The notes: a model not told the origin generated them from the sequence alone. Counted from the first letter of the stretch, positions 1 to 8,991 are shown. The stretch is DNA of 37,661 nt from JAFGBM01 sp964564915 (GCA_964564915.1 CAZMCU010000011.1:1-37661); one strand, 5' to 3'. Program-made: numbers and translations.

Positions 1-754
1 CACCGCGCCTTCCGAAACCGAAGACCCTGAGCACTTGCCGCACCCGATACGCGGCACCCCAGACGGTCACCTTCCACAAGGCTTCTCGAACGATCCCGCC
101 GCTCATCTTCGATGCCCCGTGGGTACGCTCGACGAACTCGATGGGAACCTCGACAACCCTCGCCCCGGCTCGTATCGCCCTCCAGCACATGTCCACCTGG
201 AAGCCGTACCCCTGCGAGTCGACATCCCCCAGATCAATTTGACGTAACGTCGCCGCGGAATATGCCCGGAATCCGGCCGTCGCGTCTCGCACCGGGATAC
301 CCAAGGCGACCCGCACGTAGCGGTTTCCCCAAACGGAGAGCAGTTTGCGCCTGCGGGGCCAGTTGACGACCGATCCCCCCTTGACCCATCGGGACCCGAT
401 GACGAGGACCCCCTCCCCCGCCCGCTCCAGCAGGTCCGGAAGTTGGCTGGCCTGGTGGGAACCGTCGGCGTCCATCTCGACGAGGATGTCGTACCCCCGC
501 TGAAGACCCCACGCGAACCCCGCGCGGTAAGCGACACCCAAACCTTCCTTCTTCTCTCGGTGAAGAACCTTAACCCGCTGGTCCTGGAGGGCCTCCGCGT
601 CCGCCCACTCCCCCGTGCCGTCGGGCGACGCGTCGTCCACGACCAGAATGTCGACCGCTGGTGCATACGCGCGAACACCGGCCAATTGGCGCGGAAGCGA
701 CTCGCGCTCGTTGTACGTGGGGATGATGACGAGAACCTTTAGTCCCACTCCCAT
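1..754 (-). CDS. ppm1: Polyprenol monophosphomannose synthase (dolichol-phosphate mannosyltransferase-like GT2), 3' end off window
   Basis: A GT2 glycosyltransferase that by family moves mannose from GDP-mannose to polyprenyl phosphate, giving the membrane donor for lipoglycans and protein O-mannosylation. The frame runs from an ATG at 754-752 (or GTG at 748-746) to the window edge with no stop, 251 codons, close to the usual catalytic-domain length, so only a short C-terminus is missing. Visible motifs are VLVIIPTYNERES at the N-terminus, VVDDASPDGTG, the metal-binding EMDADGSH, and the FVERTHGASKMSGG segment typical of DPM1/Ppm1. I see no membrane segment in the part present. The start overlaps the end of lnt by 10-16 bases, so the two are probably translationally coupled. 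In mycobacteria Lnt and Ppm1 are domains of one protein; here they are separate genes in the same order. Confidence 0.9.
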   Translation of the reverse strand, partial: MGVGLKVLVIIPTYNERESLPRQLAGVRAYAPAVDILVVDDASPDGTGEWADAEALQDQRVKVLHREKKEGLGVAYRAGFAWGLQRGYDILVEMDADGSHQASQLPDLLERAGEGVLVIGSRWVKGGSVVNWPRRRKLLSVWGNRYVRVALGIPVRDATAGFRAYSAATLRQIDLGDVDSQGYGFQVDMCWRAIRAGARVVEVPIEFVERTHGASKMSGGIVREALWKVTVWGAAYRVRQVLRVFGFGRRG

Positions 755-2307
755 CGCCCCCTCAGCTTCGCGAGACCCAGTGCCATGGCGGCAACGAGGG
801 GTGCCAGGAGGAACGCCCAGTCGATGATCGCCCCGAAGCGAACCGCGGGGGTGAGTGACGTCCGCAGGGGAACCTCCTCGAGCATGTAGTCCGCCGTGAA
901 CAGACCCGTACGGTCGATGATCTCACCGTCGGGGGCCACGATCGCGCTCACCCCGACGGTCGACGACTGAATCGCCGCCCGACCGGTTTCGATCGCGCGG
1001 AAGCGCGTCATCGCGAGTTGCTGGACCGACTCCGGTGTCATCCCGAAGTTCGCGTTGTTCGTCTGGACGACGAGGATCTCGCCCCCGGCCCGAATCGCGT
1101 CCCGCACGATGCCGTCGTACGCCACCTCGAAACAGATGACGTCGCCGACGGCGACATCCCGACCCAGGCGCGGAACGGGGACCTCGAAGAGTCCGATCTC
1201 CGTCCCCGGAATCATGTCTCGGCTCACCCGGTCGACCGCGCTGGAGAAGATTCGCGCGAAGGACCGCCACGGAATGTATTCCGCAAAGGGCGCGGGGTGG
1301 CGCTTGGCGTAGGTGCCGATGACCTCCCCGTTCTCCGTCCAGAGAAGGGCGACGTTGTAGCGCCCCTTCGGTGGCGAGTAGTCCTGGGTTCCCAAGAGGA
1401 TGGGGGCGCCGATGAGTTGGGAGACCTCGGTCACCGCGTCCCGCGTGATGCCGTCGACCCGAGGATCGTAATCCGCGGCATTCTCCGGCCAGATCACCAG
1501 GTCAGGTGTCCACTCGAGGTGTTCCGCCATCTCTTCGGTCGCGGAGACGTGGTTCTCCAGTACCTTGCGGGCCTGGTCGAACGAGTCGAGGCCGAGGTTG
1601 GGGACACTCCCCTGGGCGACCCCGACGCGCAACGTCCCGGCTTCCTGTGAGGAGTCGAGGGGGATGAGGGCCCCGACGAGGGTCACGACCACCGCCCCAC
1701 CCAAAGCAATCGCGGGCAGAAATAACCTTCGGGCCTGTACCGCCTCCGATGCGAGGCCCAGGCAGCCTCCCGCCACCGCGACCGCGAACGTCACGAGCGA
1801 CGCCCCGCCGAGCCACGCCAAGCCGACGGGTGGGGCATCCACCTGAGAGAAGGCGAGGCGGCCCCAGGGGAATCCTCCCCATGGAACGAGCGAACGGAGC
1901 ACCTCGGCCGAGGTCCACAGCGTCGCGAACACCACGGGTTCGAGGGCGAAGGCACGCTTGATGGGAGTTGTGCGCCTGAGGGGAGTCGTGCGACGCATCG
2001 GCCCATGACGACGGGCGAGGGCCCACGCTGCTCCGAATAACCCGACGGCAAGCGATTCGAGCAGACATAGCGCGATCCACGGAAGGGGGCCGACCGCGAC
2101 CTCCGTCCACCGAATAAGGGGCAAGAAAAACCCCAGTCCGGCCACCAACCCCAAGCCGAAACCCTTTCCAATGGTCGCCCGCTCGAGCGCGATCCACAGA
2201 AGAGCCAGACCGAGTGCGGCGGCGGGCCAGAAGCCGAAAGCGGGGAAAGCGAGGTGCATGACCCACCCCGCGATGGCCGCGAGGGCGACGTTCCTGAGCC
2301 CCGACAC
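739..2307 (-). CDS. lnt: Apolipoprotein N-acyltransferase
   Basis: An integral membrane enzyme that adds the third acyl chain to the N-terminal cysteine of lipoproteins. The 522-residue product has several hydrophobic segments in the first ~215 residues and one near residues 492-512, framing a nitrilase-like domain. The catalytic triad is visible as Glu275 (VIWPENA), Lys335 (TYAKRHPAPFAEY) and Cys392 (VICFEVAYD). The start is a GTG (2307-2305) with no Shine-Dalgarno but with TAGGCT six bases upstream, suggesting a leaderless mRNA. A short internal duplication (RRTTPL/RRTTPI, about residues 105-115) lies in a loop between membrane segments. The end overlaps the start of ppm1, which fits the known functional link between lipoprotein acylation and mannosylation in actinobacteria. 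Confidence 0.95.
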   Translation of the reverse strand: MSGLRNVALAAIAGWVMHLAFPAFGFWPAAALGLALLWIALERATIGKGFGLGLVAGLGFFLPLIRWTEVAVGPLPWIALCLLESLAVGLFGAAWALARRHGPMRRTTPLRRTTPIKRAFALEPVVFATLWTSAEVLRSLVPWGGFPWGRLAFSQVDAPPVGLAWLGGASLVTFAVAVAGGCLGLASEAVQARRLFLPAIALGGAVVVTLVGALIPLDSSQEAGTLRVGVAQGSVPNLGLDSFDQARKVLENHVSATEEMAEHLEWTPDLVIWPENAADYDPRVDGITRDAVTEVSQLIGAPILLGTQDYSPPKGRYNVALLWTENGEVIGTYAKRHPAPFAEYIPWRSFARIFSSAVDRVSRDMIPGTEIGLFEVPVPRLGRDVAVGDVICFEVAYDGIVRDAIRAGGEILVVQTNNANFGMTPESVQQLAMTRFRAIETGRAAIQSSTVGVSAIVAPDGEIIDRTGLFTADYMLEEVPLRTSLTPAVRFGAIIDWAFLLAPLVAAMALGLAKLRGRWEWD

Positions 2308-2313
2308 GCGCCC

Positions 2314-2341
2314 AGCCTACGCGAGGCACCCCCCACCTCAA
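2314..2341 (-). promoter_or_regulatory. Candidate leaderless promoter of lnt
   Basis: Reading the minus strand, TTGAGG (2341-2336), a 16-base spacer and TAGGCT (2319-2314) are followed by six bases and the GTG start of lnt. No ribosome-binding site is present. Transcription would begin at or next to the G of the start codon. This is the best -35/-10 pair among the seven similar starts in the window. Confidence 0.55.
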
Positions 2342-2383
2342 GGACGGAAGTTGGGGGCTCGCACGTGACGGTGCGCGGCTCGA

Positions 2384-5131
2384 CTAGTAGGCGACGACCC
2401 CGCGCCTCATGCTCGTGATCGCCTGCCCCGCGCGTGCCCGCATCGCGGGATCCGGGGCGACCTCCTCCACCATGTGCAGCACATCGATTACTTGCTTGAA
2501 CCACCGCACCACGTCCCCGGGCGCGAGTTCCGTCCCCCGGAGGACGGCGTCGAGTCCCTTCCCTTGAGCCCACGCGTGGATGGGTCCCACGATCCCCCAT
2601 TGGGGCGCCTGGAGTCGCGGGAGGCGCTTCTCCGAATGAAGGTCGTCGAGCTCGGACCAGACCCGCACCGTCTCCCGTAGCGCGGAACCCAGGGGGCCAC
2701 TCGGTCCCTGAGGAATCTGAGGGGTCCTCGTCTCGTCCTCGCGCCTGCCTTCGTAGACGAGGCTCGACACCGCGGCGGCGAGCGCAGGAGCTGGAAGACG
2801 ATCCCAGACCCCTCGCCTCAAACACTCCGTGATCGCCAGATCGTTTTCGGAGTAGACCGTTCGGAGCATCGTCCCCTCCGAGGTCGGCGAGAGATCATCC
2901 CCGGCGCCACCGAGATACCCCAGGTGAAGAAGGACCTCACACCTCCGGTCGAAGATCCGTGCGATCGAACCGGTCTCGCGCGAGATCTCCTGCTGAAGCC
3001 GATCACGGTCGCGGAGGGCGCGGAAGTAGCGTTCCGCCCATCGGGAATGGTCGTCCCGGTCGGGGCACCGGTGGCAGGGGTGGTCCCTCAGAGCCCTGCG
3101 GAGCGCCTCGACCTCTCCCCGACTTCCCGGGGCTTCTCCCGGGGCTTCCCCGTTCGCCGGACGCCCCTTACCCGGGCGTTGTGGGCGCAATTCTCGCGCC
3201 TTGGTCGAGAGAGTGGAAGCAAGGTCGCGTCGCACCTGGACGTGACGGGTATCGACGCGCTTGGGGATCCGCATTTCCCCAACCTCCTCGAACCCGTGGT
3301 GAAGGTCGGCGGGACTCAAGCGGAAGGACCGTGCGGCCTCGGTGACGACGAGGGGGCGCGGCTGGTCGCTCTTGTCTCCCGATACCACGACGACGAGGCC
3401 CTTGTGTCGGCCACCCATCAGGCGAACGATCGCGCCGGGCCTCAGACCCTTGACCGCCTTCACCCCTTGCTCTCGACGCGATTGCGTCGCCGCCCTGACG
3501 TCGGACTTCTCGAGCCGCGACAGCTTCTCGCGCAATGTCGCGTACTCCATGAAGTCCCCGAGGTCGCACGCAACGGCGTCCCGGTATCCCTGGATCGCGG
3601 TGTCGAGTTCCTTGACCTTTCGCGCCTGGCGGACGACGCTTCGGTCGGCCTGGTACTGGGCGAACGACATCTCCAAGACCTCTCGCGCCCGTGCGACACC
3701 CGAGCGCGCGACCAAGTTGATCGCCATGTTGTACGAGGGTCGGAAGCTGCTGATGAGCGGGTAGGTGCGACGAGAAGCGAGGCGGCCCAGGATCTCGGCA
3801 TCGAAACCCGGATGTTCGACGACGACGGCGTGCCCCTCGACGTCGATCCCTCGCCTGCCCGCACGGCCAGTCAACTGGGTGTACTCCCCCGCGGTGAGGT
3901 CCTTGTGGGAATCTCCGTCCCACTTGACGAGCTTCTCGAGCACCACGGAACGGGCCGGCATGTTGATCCCGAGGGCCAGGGTCTCGGTGGCGAACACCAC
4001 CTTGATAAGCCCCGCCGTAAACAACTCCTCCACCACTTCCTTGAAGAGCGGGATCATCCCGGCATGGTGGGCGGCGATTCCCGCCTCGAGGTGATTGAGC
4101 CAGTGGGGGTAGCCGAGGGCCGCGAGGTCGGCGCCGGGCACGGCGGAACACTTCTCTTCAACGAGAGCCGTGATCCGTCGACGTTCCTCCTCCGTCGTGA
4201 GCCGGATCCCTCCGGCACGTACCTGGTCGACGGCGTCCTCGCATCCGGCTCGAGAGAAGACGAAGACGATCGCGGGAAGCAAGCCTTGGGCATCGAGCAC
4301 GTCGATGACGGCGAACCGCGGCGGAGGACGACGCCCGCCCCTCCCCCTTCCCCTGCGTCCCCGGTGAAACGAGTCGGCGTGACGGATGCGTCGCATGATC
4401 GCTTCGAGCTCGGGATTGAGGCGCGGGCTGGGCCCCGGTTCGGTCGCGTCAACGCCGGGGGCGTAGAGGTCGAATATCCCCTCGCGCAGCAGGACGTGCG
4501 GCCAGAGCGGCACGGGTCGCGTCTCCGATACGACGACATCCGCGTCACCCCTGACCTCCGTGAGCCACGCCCCGAACTCCTCCGTGTTGGACACGGTTGC
4601 CGACAGCGCGACGATCTCCGTCTTCGCATCGAGGTGGACGATGACCTCTTCCCACACGCTTCCCCGGAACCGGTCAGCCAGGTAGTGGACCTCGTCGAGG
4701 ACGACGACCCCCAGCCGGTCGAGCGCGGTCGAGCCGGCGTAGATCATGTTCCGCAGCACCTCCGTCGTCATGACGACGATGTCGGCATTCCCGTTGATCG
4801 AGGTATCCCCTGTGAGGAGACCCACCTTGCCCGGGCCATATGCCCCGGTCAGGTCCCTGAACTTCTGGTTCGATAGGGCCTTGATCGGCGTGGTGTAGAA
4901 CGCCCTCTCTCCCCGCCCCATCGCGCATCGGACGGCAAACTCCCCCACCACTGTCTTTCCCGCCCCCGTCGGTGCCGCGACCAGCACGCTCCTCCCGTCT
5001 TCGACGGATTCGCACGCGACGCGCTGGAAGTCGTCGAGGGGAAACGGCAAAGACTCGGCGAAGGCGCGTAACTCGGGATGTGCAGCCCTCGATGTGGCCG
5101 CTCGATGTTTGTCGGCGGCGGTCTCACTCAT
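2384..5131 (-). CDS. helY: Ski2/Mtr4-family DEAD/DEAH-box RNA helicase, HelY type
   Basis: A superfamily 2 helicase of the Ski2/Mtr4 group, probably acting in RNA turnover or processing; the bacterial substrate is not well established. The 915-residue length is usual for actinobacterial HelY. Visible motifs are Walker A AAPTGAGKT (residues 52-60), motif II DEVH (146-149), motif III SATVSN (177-182), VFVFSRAGCEDA, TETLALGINMPARS and motif VI QLTGRAGRRG. The long C-terminal half matches the DSHCT region of the family. The ATG start has no Shine-Dalgarno and lies six bases after TAGCCT, so it may be leaderless. In many actinobacteria helY follows pafB-pafC-tatA-tatC; here it follows pafB-pafC and a lipid kinase gene, with no tat genes. 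Confidence 0.93.
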   Translation of the reverse strand: MSETAADKHRAATSRAAHPELRAFAESLPFPLDDFQRVACESVEDGRSVLVAAPTGAGKTVVGEFAVRCAMGRGERAFYTTPIKALSNQKFRDLTGAYGPGKVGLLTGDTSINGNADIVVMTTEVLRNMIYAGSTALDRLGVVVLDEVHYLADRFRGSVWEEVIVHLDAKTEIVALSATVSNTEEFGAWLTEVRGDADVVVSETRPVPLWPHVLLREGIFDLYAPGVDATEPGPSPRLNPELEAIMRRIRHADSFHRGRRGRGRGGRRPPPRFAVIDVLDAQGLLPAIVFVFSRAGCEDAVDQVRAGGIRLTTEEERRRITALVEEKCSAVPGADLAALGYPHWLNHLEAGIAAHHAGMIPLFKEVVEELFTAGLIKVVFATETLALGINMPARSVVLEKLVKWDGDSHKDLTAGEYTQLTGRAGRRGIDVEGHAVVVEHPGFDAEILGRLASRRTYPLISSFRPSYNMAINLVARSGVARAREVLEMSFAQYQADRSVVRQARKVKELDTAIQGYRDAVACDLGDFMEYATLREKLSRLEKSDVRAATQSRREQGVKAVKGLRPGAIVRLMGGRHKGLVVVVSGDKSDQPRPLVVTEAARSFRLSPADLHHGFEEVGEMRIPKRVDTRHVQVRRDLASTLSTKARELRPQRPGKGRPANGEAPGEAPGSRGEVEALRRALRDHPCHRCPDRDDHSRWAERYFRALRDRDRLQQEISRETGSIARIFDRRCEVLLHLGYLGGAGDDLSPTSEGTMLRTVYSENDLAITECLRRGVWDRLPAPALAAAVSSLVYEGRREDETRTPQIPQGPSGPLGSALRETVRVWSELDDLHSEKRLPRLQAPQWGIVGPIHAWAQGKGLDAVLRGTELAPGDVVRWFKQVIDVLHMVEEVAPDPAMRARAGQAITSMRRGVVAY

Positions 5132-5137
5132 GGAATG

Positions 5138-5143
5138 AGGCTA
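5138..5143 (-). promoter_or_regulatory. Candidate leaderless -10 box of helY (TAGCCT)
   Basis: TAGCCT on the minus strand is followed by six bases (CATTCC) and the helY ATG at 5131-5129. No Shine-Dalgarno is present. A 10-bp perfect palindrome CGCGTACGCG (5149-5158) lies in what would be the -10/-35 spacer. No good -35 hexamer is visible. Confidence 0.45.
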
Positions 5144-5176
5144 CGGGACGCGTACGCGGCACCCCGAATGGCCACG

Positions 5177-6127
5177 CTACGCGTCGGCGGGAGCCTTGAG
5201 TCGGGCGCCCAGAATGCGAAGCGCCTTCGGTGCCACCGTGACCTTGAGCGGCTCCGACCCCACCAACTCCCCGTCGGCGAACGCGGCCGGGAGGGTTGCC
5301 CCTTCGGGCCACTGGGCGATCGTGACCTCCTTCGCCTTAACGATATGGATCCGTGGGTCGTGAACGTGCGAGCCGTCCTTGAGCTTGGGGAAGATCTTGA
5401 CGATCGATAGCTTGCTCATCTCGTCGGCGATGACCACGTCGAGAACGCCGTCGTTGACAATCGAGTCTGGGGAAATGATCAGGCCACCCCCGAAGATCGG
5501 GGTGTTCGCCACCGCGATGAGGGCACATCGCTGTTCCCACGTGAACCCCTCCCCCACCACGCGCACGCCGTAGGGCTTGAACCCGGGGATGAGGCGGAAG
5601 GTGGCGACCTTGTACTTCATAGGGCCACGCGGATGCTGGATGTTCATCGCGTACGCCGCGACGGCGGCGTCGAGGCCAGCCGACAGCACCGCGGTGAAAT
5701 ACCGAGGGTCCCCGGGTTCCTCGATGCCGGGTCCCGATACCTTTCCGACGTCGACCGCGGTGACGTCTCCGGCAAGCCCCTCGTGAATGCGATCGACGGC
5801 GGCATCGATGTTGTACTCCGGAAGTCCAAATGAATTCGCGGCATCGTTCCCGGATCCGCTGGGAACGATCCCCAGCGGTAGGTTCTTCTGCTCCGCACAC
5901 ACCTGGGCGCCAAGGTGGACCATTCCGTCGCCTCCGACGACCACCAAGGCGTCGAGCTGATGACGCACCTTCATCGCGGATTCCAGCGCGCTTGCCCATG
6001 AACCATGCGTCAGGTCACGGATCTTGTGACCGCGGGCCGCCAACGCCGCGAGGGCCTCATGCCCCCACCTGGCGCCGCGTCCGCTCGCGGACGTGGGATT
6101 GGTGATGACGCCGATCACGTGGCTCAT
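5177..6127 (-). CDS. Diacylglycerol kinase-like lipid kinase (DagK/YegS family)
   Basis: A member of the DAGK catalytic-domain family, which phosphorylates diacylglycerol or related lipids at the membrane with ATP; the exact lipid cannot be told from sequence. The 316-residue product starts at the ATG at 6127-6125, chosen because AAGGG lies just upstream and family similarity begins there (NPTSASG, residues 10-16). The nucleotide-binding loop reads GGDGMVHLG (65-73), with Met where the family usually has Thr, followed by GIVPSGSGNDAAN (86-98). The C-terminal half has the family's second beta domain (VGSEPLKVTV near the end). It sits between pafC and helY, where tatA and tatC are found in many actinobacteria. 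A weak -10 candidate TAGGTT (6171-6166) lies about 38 bases upstream. Confidence 0.88.
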   Translation of the reverse strand: MSHVIGVITNPTSASGRGARWGHEALAALAARGHKIRDLTHGSWASALESAMKVRHQLDALVVVGGDGMVHLGAQVCAEQKNLPLGIVPSGSGNDAANSFGLPEYNIDAAVDRIHEGLAGDVTAVDVGKVSGPGIEEPGDPRYFTAVLSAGLDAAVAAYAMNIQHPRGPMKYKVATFRLIPGFKPYGVRVVGEGFTWEQRCALIAVANTPIFGGGLIISPDSIVNDGVLDVVIADEMSKLSIVKIFPKLKDGSHVHDPRIHIVKAKEVTIAQWPEGATLPAAFADGELVGSEPLKVTVAPKALRILGARLKAPADA

Positions 6128-6238
6128 ACGGCTACCCTTCGTTGGGGCGTCCCGAGGGATCGCGAAACCTATGGCAGCAACGTACAGGTCGAGGCCGGGC
6201 ATCGCCAGGAGCCATACCCCGATACCGGGGGCGGTTTC

Positions 6239-7168
6239 CTAGCGAGCGGGGTCGTCCGCCGCCGCGAGGATGGCCTCCGCCGCCCGCTCGAGTCGCTCCC
6301 GCAGGGCGTCGGGGTCGACCCGAACCAGTTGAGGGGCAACGGCGAGCAGTCTCGCGACAACAACGTCGGGGTTCGCCACGCCAAAGGTGACGGTCACGGT
6401 TTCCGTCCCTCTAGTGATGGAAACACCCGGGAGATCCTCGAAGGCCCACCTCCCGGCGAGACCCACCGTGATCGAGGCTTGGTAGTGCGGTTCGAGGACG
6501 AAGCCCTCGGGGGGGCGACGGGGCGCCGTTGCGGGTTCTTGGGTCACGACGGCGCTTTCGATGCGGTCAAGGCGCAGGGTCCTCATGTCTCCCGCCCTCC
6601 TGCAGTAGCACTCGACGTATCCCACGCCATCGATCGTTACGAGGCGGTGAGGTTCGATGACTCGCTCACTTCGGCGATCCTGGGCATCCACGTATTCGAC
6701 CTGAACCGCGCGGGAATCGCTCAGAGCCGCCCTAAGGGCCTCTGAGACGGCCGGGTCGACACCTGCTCCAGCTACCACGGTGACCGTCGCAGCGCCCGCT
6801 ACAGCCGCTCTCAGGGCCTCCAGCGCCCCTTCCGCGGCCGCAGGAGCCGCCCCCGACGCGATGATGCTAGCGAGGGCCCCCATCAAGGCGACCGCCTCCG
6901 TCGGGGCGAGTCTCACTTGCCTCAACCCGAGTGAATTCGTCAACCGAGCGATTCCCTCGTCATAGGCGAATCCGTCGAAATCGAGCAGGTCCGTCATCCC
7001 ATAGCCCGGCAACCCGGAAACCCAAAGCGTGTCGATGTCGTCCTTGATCGTGTCTCGAGATACACCGAAGTGCTCCGCCAACTCATCGAACGTCGCCTCT
7101 CCGTTCTCCTCCAAGTGGGTGACGAGACCGAGGAGGCGGGTCAGTCGCGGAATGGCGGGCTCAGCCAC
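6239..7168 (-). CDS. pafC: WYL-domain transcriptional regulator PafC
   Basis: The second member of the PafB-PafC pair, which in mycobacteria forms a heteromeric activator of the LexA/RecA-independent DNA-damage response. The 309-residue product has an N-terminal helix-turn-helix (FDELAEHFGVSRDTIKDDI) and a WYL domain (IEPHRLVTIDGVGYVECYC, then RTLRLDRIESA), then a C-terminal WCX-like region. I chose the GTG at 7168-7166: GGGGGTGG lies just upstream and it overlaps the end of pafB by eight bases, whereas the longer frame would add 13 unlikely residues inside pafB. Its partner is the preceding gene. The ligase gene pafA, often next to this pair, is not in the window. Confidence 0.9.
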   Translation of the reverse strand: MAEPAIPRLTRLLGLVTHLEENGEATFDELAEHFGVSRDTIKDDIDTLWVSGLPGYGMTDLLDFDGFAYDEGIARLTNSLGLRQVRLAPTEAVALMGALASIIASGAAPAAAEGALEALRAAVAGAATVTVVAGAGVDPAVSEALRAALSDSRAVQVEYVDAQDRRSERVIEPHRLVTIDGVGYVECYCRRAGDMRTLRLDRIESAVVTQEPATAPRRPPEGFVLEPHYQASITVGLAGRWAFEDLPGVSITRGTETVTVTFGVANPDVVVARLLAVAPQLVRVDPDALRERLERAAEAILAAADDPAR

Positions 7169-8138
7169 GGGCCACCCCCAGAGCAGCCGTGGCGTGCTGG
7201 ACAACACTGGCGGCGAGCGGCGCGGGCGAGAGAACCTTGGCCGCCCCCGCGAGGGCCAGGACCTCGTCCCGCAACGCGTCCGTGTCGGAGTAGGGAACGT
7301 CGAAGAGGTCCCAGTCGCCCTGGGTTGCCACGAACGAACCCCGTCGCCTCAGGGCGTGCCCCGATTCCGCCCGCAACCCGATTCTGGCCGTCAGCGTGGG
7401 AACGGATGCCTCAAGTTCGATTCCGGCCGCCTCGGACGGGGCCTTGAATGCGCCCCTCTCCCCCACTGTCCGAACCGGACCCTCGATCCGACTGAGCCGA
7501 TAGGTGCGCGACTCTCCCCTGTCCCGGTCGAGGCCGACGAGGTAGAGGGGGCCACCTCTGACGACCAGCCTCCAGGGCTCGACGGTCCGACGGGCACGAC
7601 CCGACGCCGCCGACGTGTAGTCGAACTGAACGGCCTGGCCGTCCGCGATCGCCTGCGCGATCACCGGGGCGGCATCGGCCCCCTGGGTTGATCGGGCCGA
7701 CAGATGGAGGGAGATGTCCTCAAGACGCCCGGTGGACGACGTGAGCTTGACGAGCGCCCGCCTCGCGTCCGTCCCGAGGGCGGCGTTCTCCCAGTACTCG
7801 GCGGCGACGGCGATCACCGCGCGTTCCACGGGGGTGAGAGAGATTGGGGGCATCGCAGCCTCGCCCGCGTCGATGATGTACCCAATGTCGTCCCCATGGG
7901 TCGCATCCGTGACCGTGCGTAACGGCACGCCGAGTTTGCGCAGGTCCTCCTTGTCGCGCTCGAACATGCGCTCAAACGCTGCCGTCCTGCGACGCGCCGT
8001 GCCGGGATCGTCCCTGTCGTTGATGGGGTCGTACCCGGCGACGGTCGCACGGATCTCGCCACGCGTCATTCTGCCCCTCGCGTGGCTGAGCGCGATCAGG
8101 AGGTTGAGGAGCCGTTCGGCCGCGTCCGGCGCGGGCAT
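7161..8138 (-). CDS. pafB: WYL-domain transcriptional regulator PafB
   Basis: The first member of the PafBC pair. The 325-residue product begins with a winged-helix segment (AAERLLNLLIALSHARGRMT) and a region typical of PafB (RATVAGYDP, then FERMFERDKEDLRKLGVPL). The WYL domain follows (VEPWRLVVRGGPLYLVGLD, then SRTYRLSRIEG). The ATG at 8138-8136 forms a TGATG junction with the stop of hisG; upstream extension would only run through hisG in another frame. By family it senses a nucleic-acid signal after DNA damage and binds RNA polymerase with PafC; nothing here shows its targets. Linkage directly behind hisG rather than pafA is less usual. Confidence 0.9.
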   Translation of the reverse strand: MPAPDAAERLLNLLIALSHARGRMTRGEIRATVAGYDPINDRDDPGTARRRTAAFERMFERDKEDLRKLGVPLRTVTDATHGDDIGYIIDAGEAAMPPISLTPVERAVIAVAAEYWENAALGTDARRALVKLTSSTGRLEDISLHLSARSTQGADAAPVIAQAIADGQAVQFDYTSAASGRARRTVEPWRLVVRGGPLYLVGLDRDRGESRTYRLSRIEGPVRTVGERGAFKAPSEAAGIELEASVPTLTARIGLRAESGHALRRRGSFVATQGDWDLFDVPYSDTDALRDEVLALAGAAKVLSPAPLAASVVQHATAALGVARG

Positions 8139-8983
8139 CAGACCCGACAGGCGAGTAGCGCGGTAACGATGACCGCTCGCGCACCGACGGCGTAGAGCTG
8201 GTCCATCACGTGGTTCATTTCGCTTCGGGGAACCAGCACCCGCACGGCACGCCACTCCGGGGCCTCGTGAAGAGGCGTGACGGTCGGGGCCTCATAGCCG
8301 GGCGTAATGACCGCCGCCTCCTCCAAGCGATCGACCGGAATGTCGTAGTCCATCAGGACGTATTGACGAGCCATTAAGACGCCGCGCAGCCTCCCCGTGA
8401 TCGTCGCGACATCCTCGTCCGGGGTGTCCGGCCTGCGGATGAGAACCGCTTCCGAGACCAAGATCGGGTCCCCGACGACCTCTAAACCTGCGGCACGCAA
8501 GGTTGCCCCCGTCGAGACGACATCCGCGACGGCATCGGCAACCCCCAGTTGAACCGCGTTCTCGACCGCACCGTCAAGCGGAATCACCTCGGCGTCGACC
8601 CCGAAGGATTTGAGGTGATTTTCCACAAGCCGCGGGTAGGACGTCGCCACGCGTTTTCCGTTCAGAGACTCGACCGACGTAACGCTGGCACTGGGCGCGG
8701 CGTAACGGAACGTCGACCCCCCGAAGCCCAACTCCAGGTGCTCGATCGCCTCCGCCCCGGAGTCGAGGAGAAGGTCGCGGCCCGTGATCCCGGCATCGAC
8801 CGTTCCCGCGCCGACGTAAACGGCGACGTCCCTCGGTCGGAGGTAGAAGAATTCGACCTCGTTCTTGTGATCGACGAGGTGGAGATCACGAGTATCGCGC
8901 CGCTGGCGATACCCGGCTGCGCATAGGAGTTCCGAGGCGGGCTCGGAGAGTTCGCCTTTATTGGGAACAGCGATGCGAAGCAC
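8138..8983 (-). CDS. hisG: ATP phosphoribosyltransferase, long form
   Basis: Catalyses the first step of histidine synthesis, joining ATP and PRPP. The 281-residue length and the C-terminal ~70 residues (ACT-like histidine-binding domain) mark the long, feedback-inhibited form that needs no HisZ. Seen: N-terminal LRIAVPNKGELSEPA, the two-lobed catalytic domain with DAGITGRDLL (63-72), and the PRPP-binding segment DAVADVVSTGATLR (150-163). The start is a GTG (8983-8981) with AAGGGGGG three bases upstream. It follows hisE by eight bases, the usual actinobacterial order, and overlaps pafB through TGATG. Confidence 0.96.
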   Translation of the reverse strand: MLRIAVPNKGELSEPASELLCAAGYRQRRDTRDLHLVDHKNEVEFFYLRPRDVAVYVGAGTVDAGITGRDLLLDSGAEAIEHLELGFGGSTFRYAAPSASVTSVESLNGKRVATSYPRLVENHLKSFGVDAEVIPLDGAVENAVQLGVADAVADVVSTGATLRAAGLEVVGDPILVSEAVLIRRPDTPDEDVATITGRLRGVLMARQYVLMDYDIPVDRLEEAAVITPGYEAPTVTPLHEAPEWRAVRVLVPRSEMNHVMDQLYAVGARAVIVTALLACRV

Positions 8984-8991
8984 GGCCCCCC

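Noticed and set aside
2330..2375. Terminator between helY and lnt
   Set aside because: Two GC-rich stems can be drawn (CGCAC/GTGCG, and CCCCCA/TGGGGG) but neither is followed by a T-run, and the second overlaps the proposed lnt -35 region.
2924..4876. A 650-codon open frame on the plus strand
   Set aside because: It lies wholly opposite helY, whose motifs are unmistakable. High G+C creates long antisense frames; the translation is rich in Arg, Asp, Glu and Val with no recognisable domain.
6217..6230. Terminator after pafC
   Set aside because: CCCCG-ATAC-CGGGG is a 5-bp stem without a T-run.
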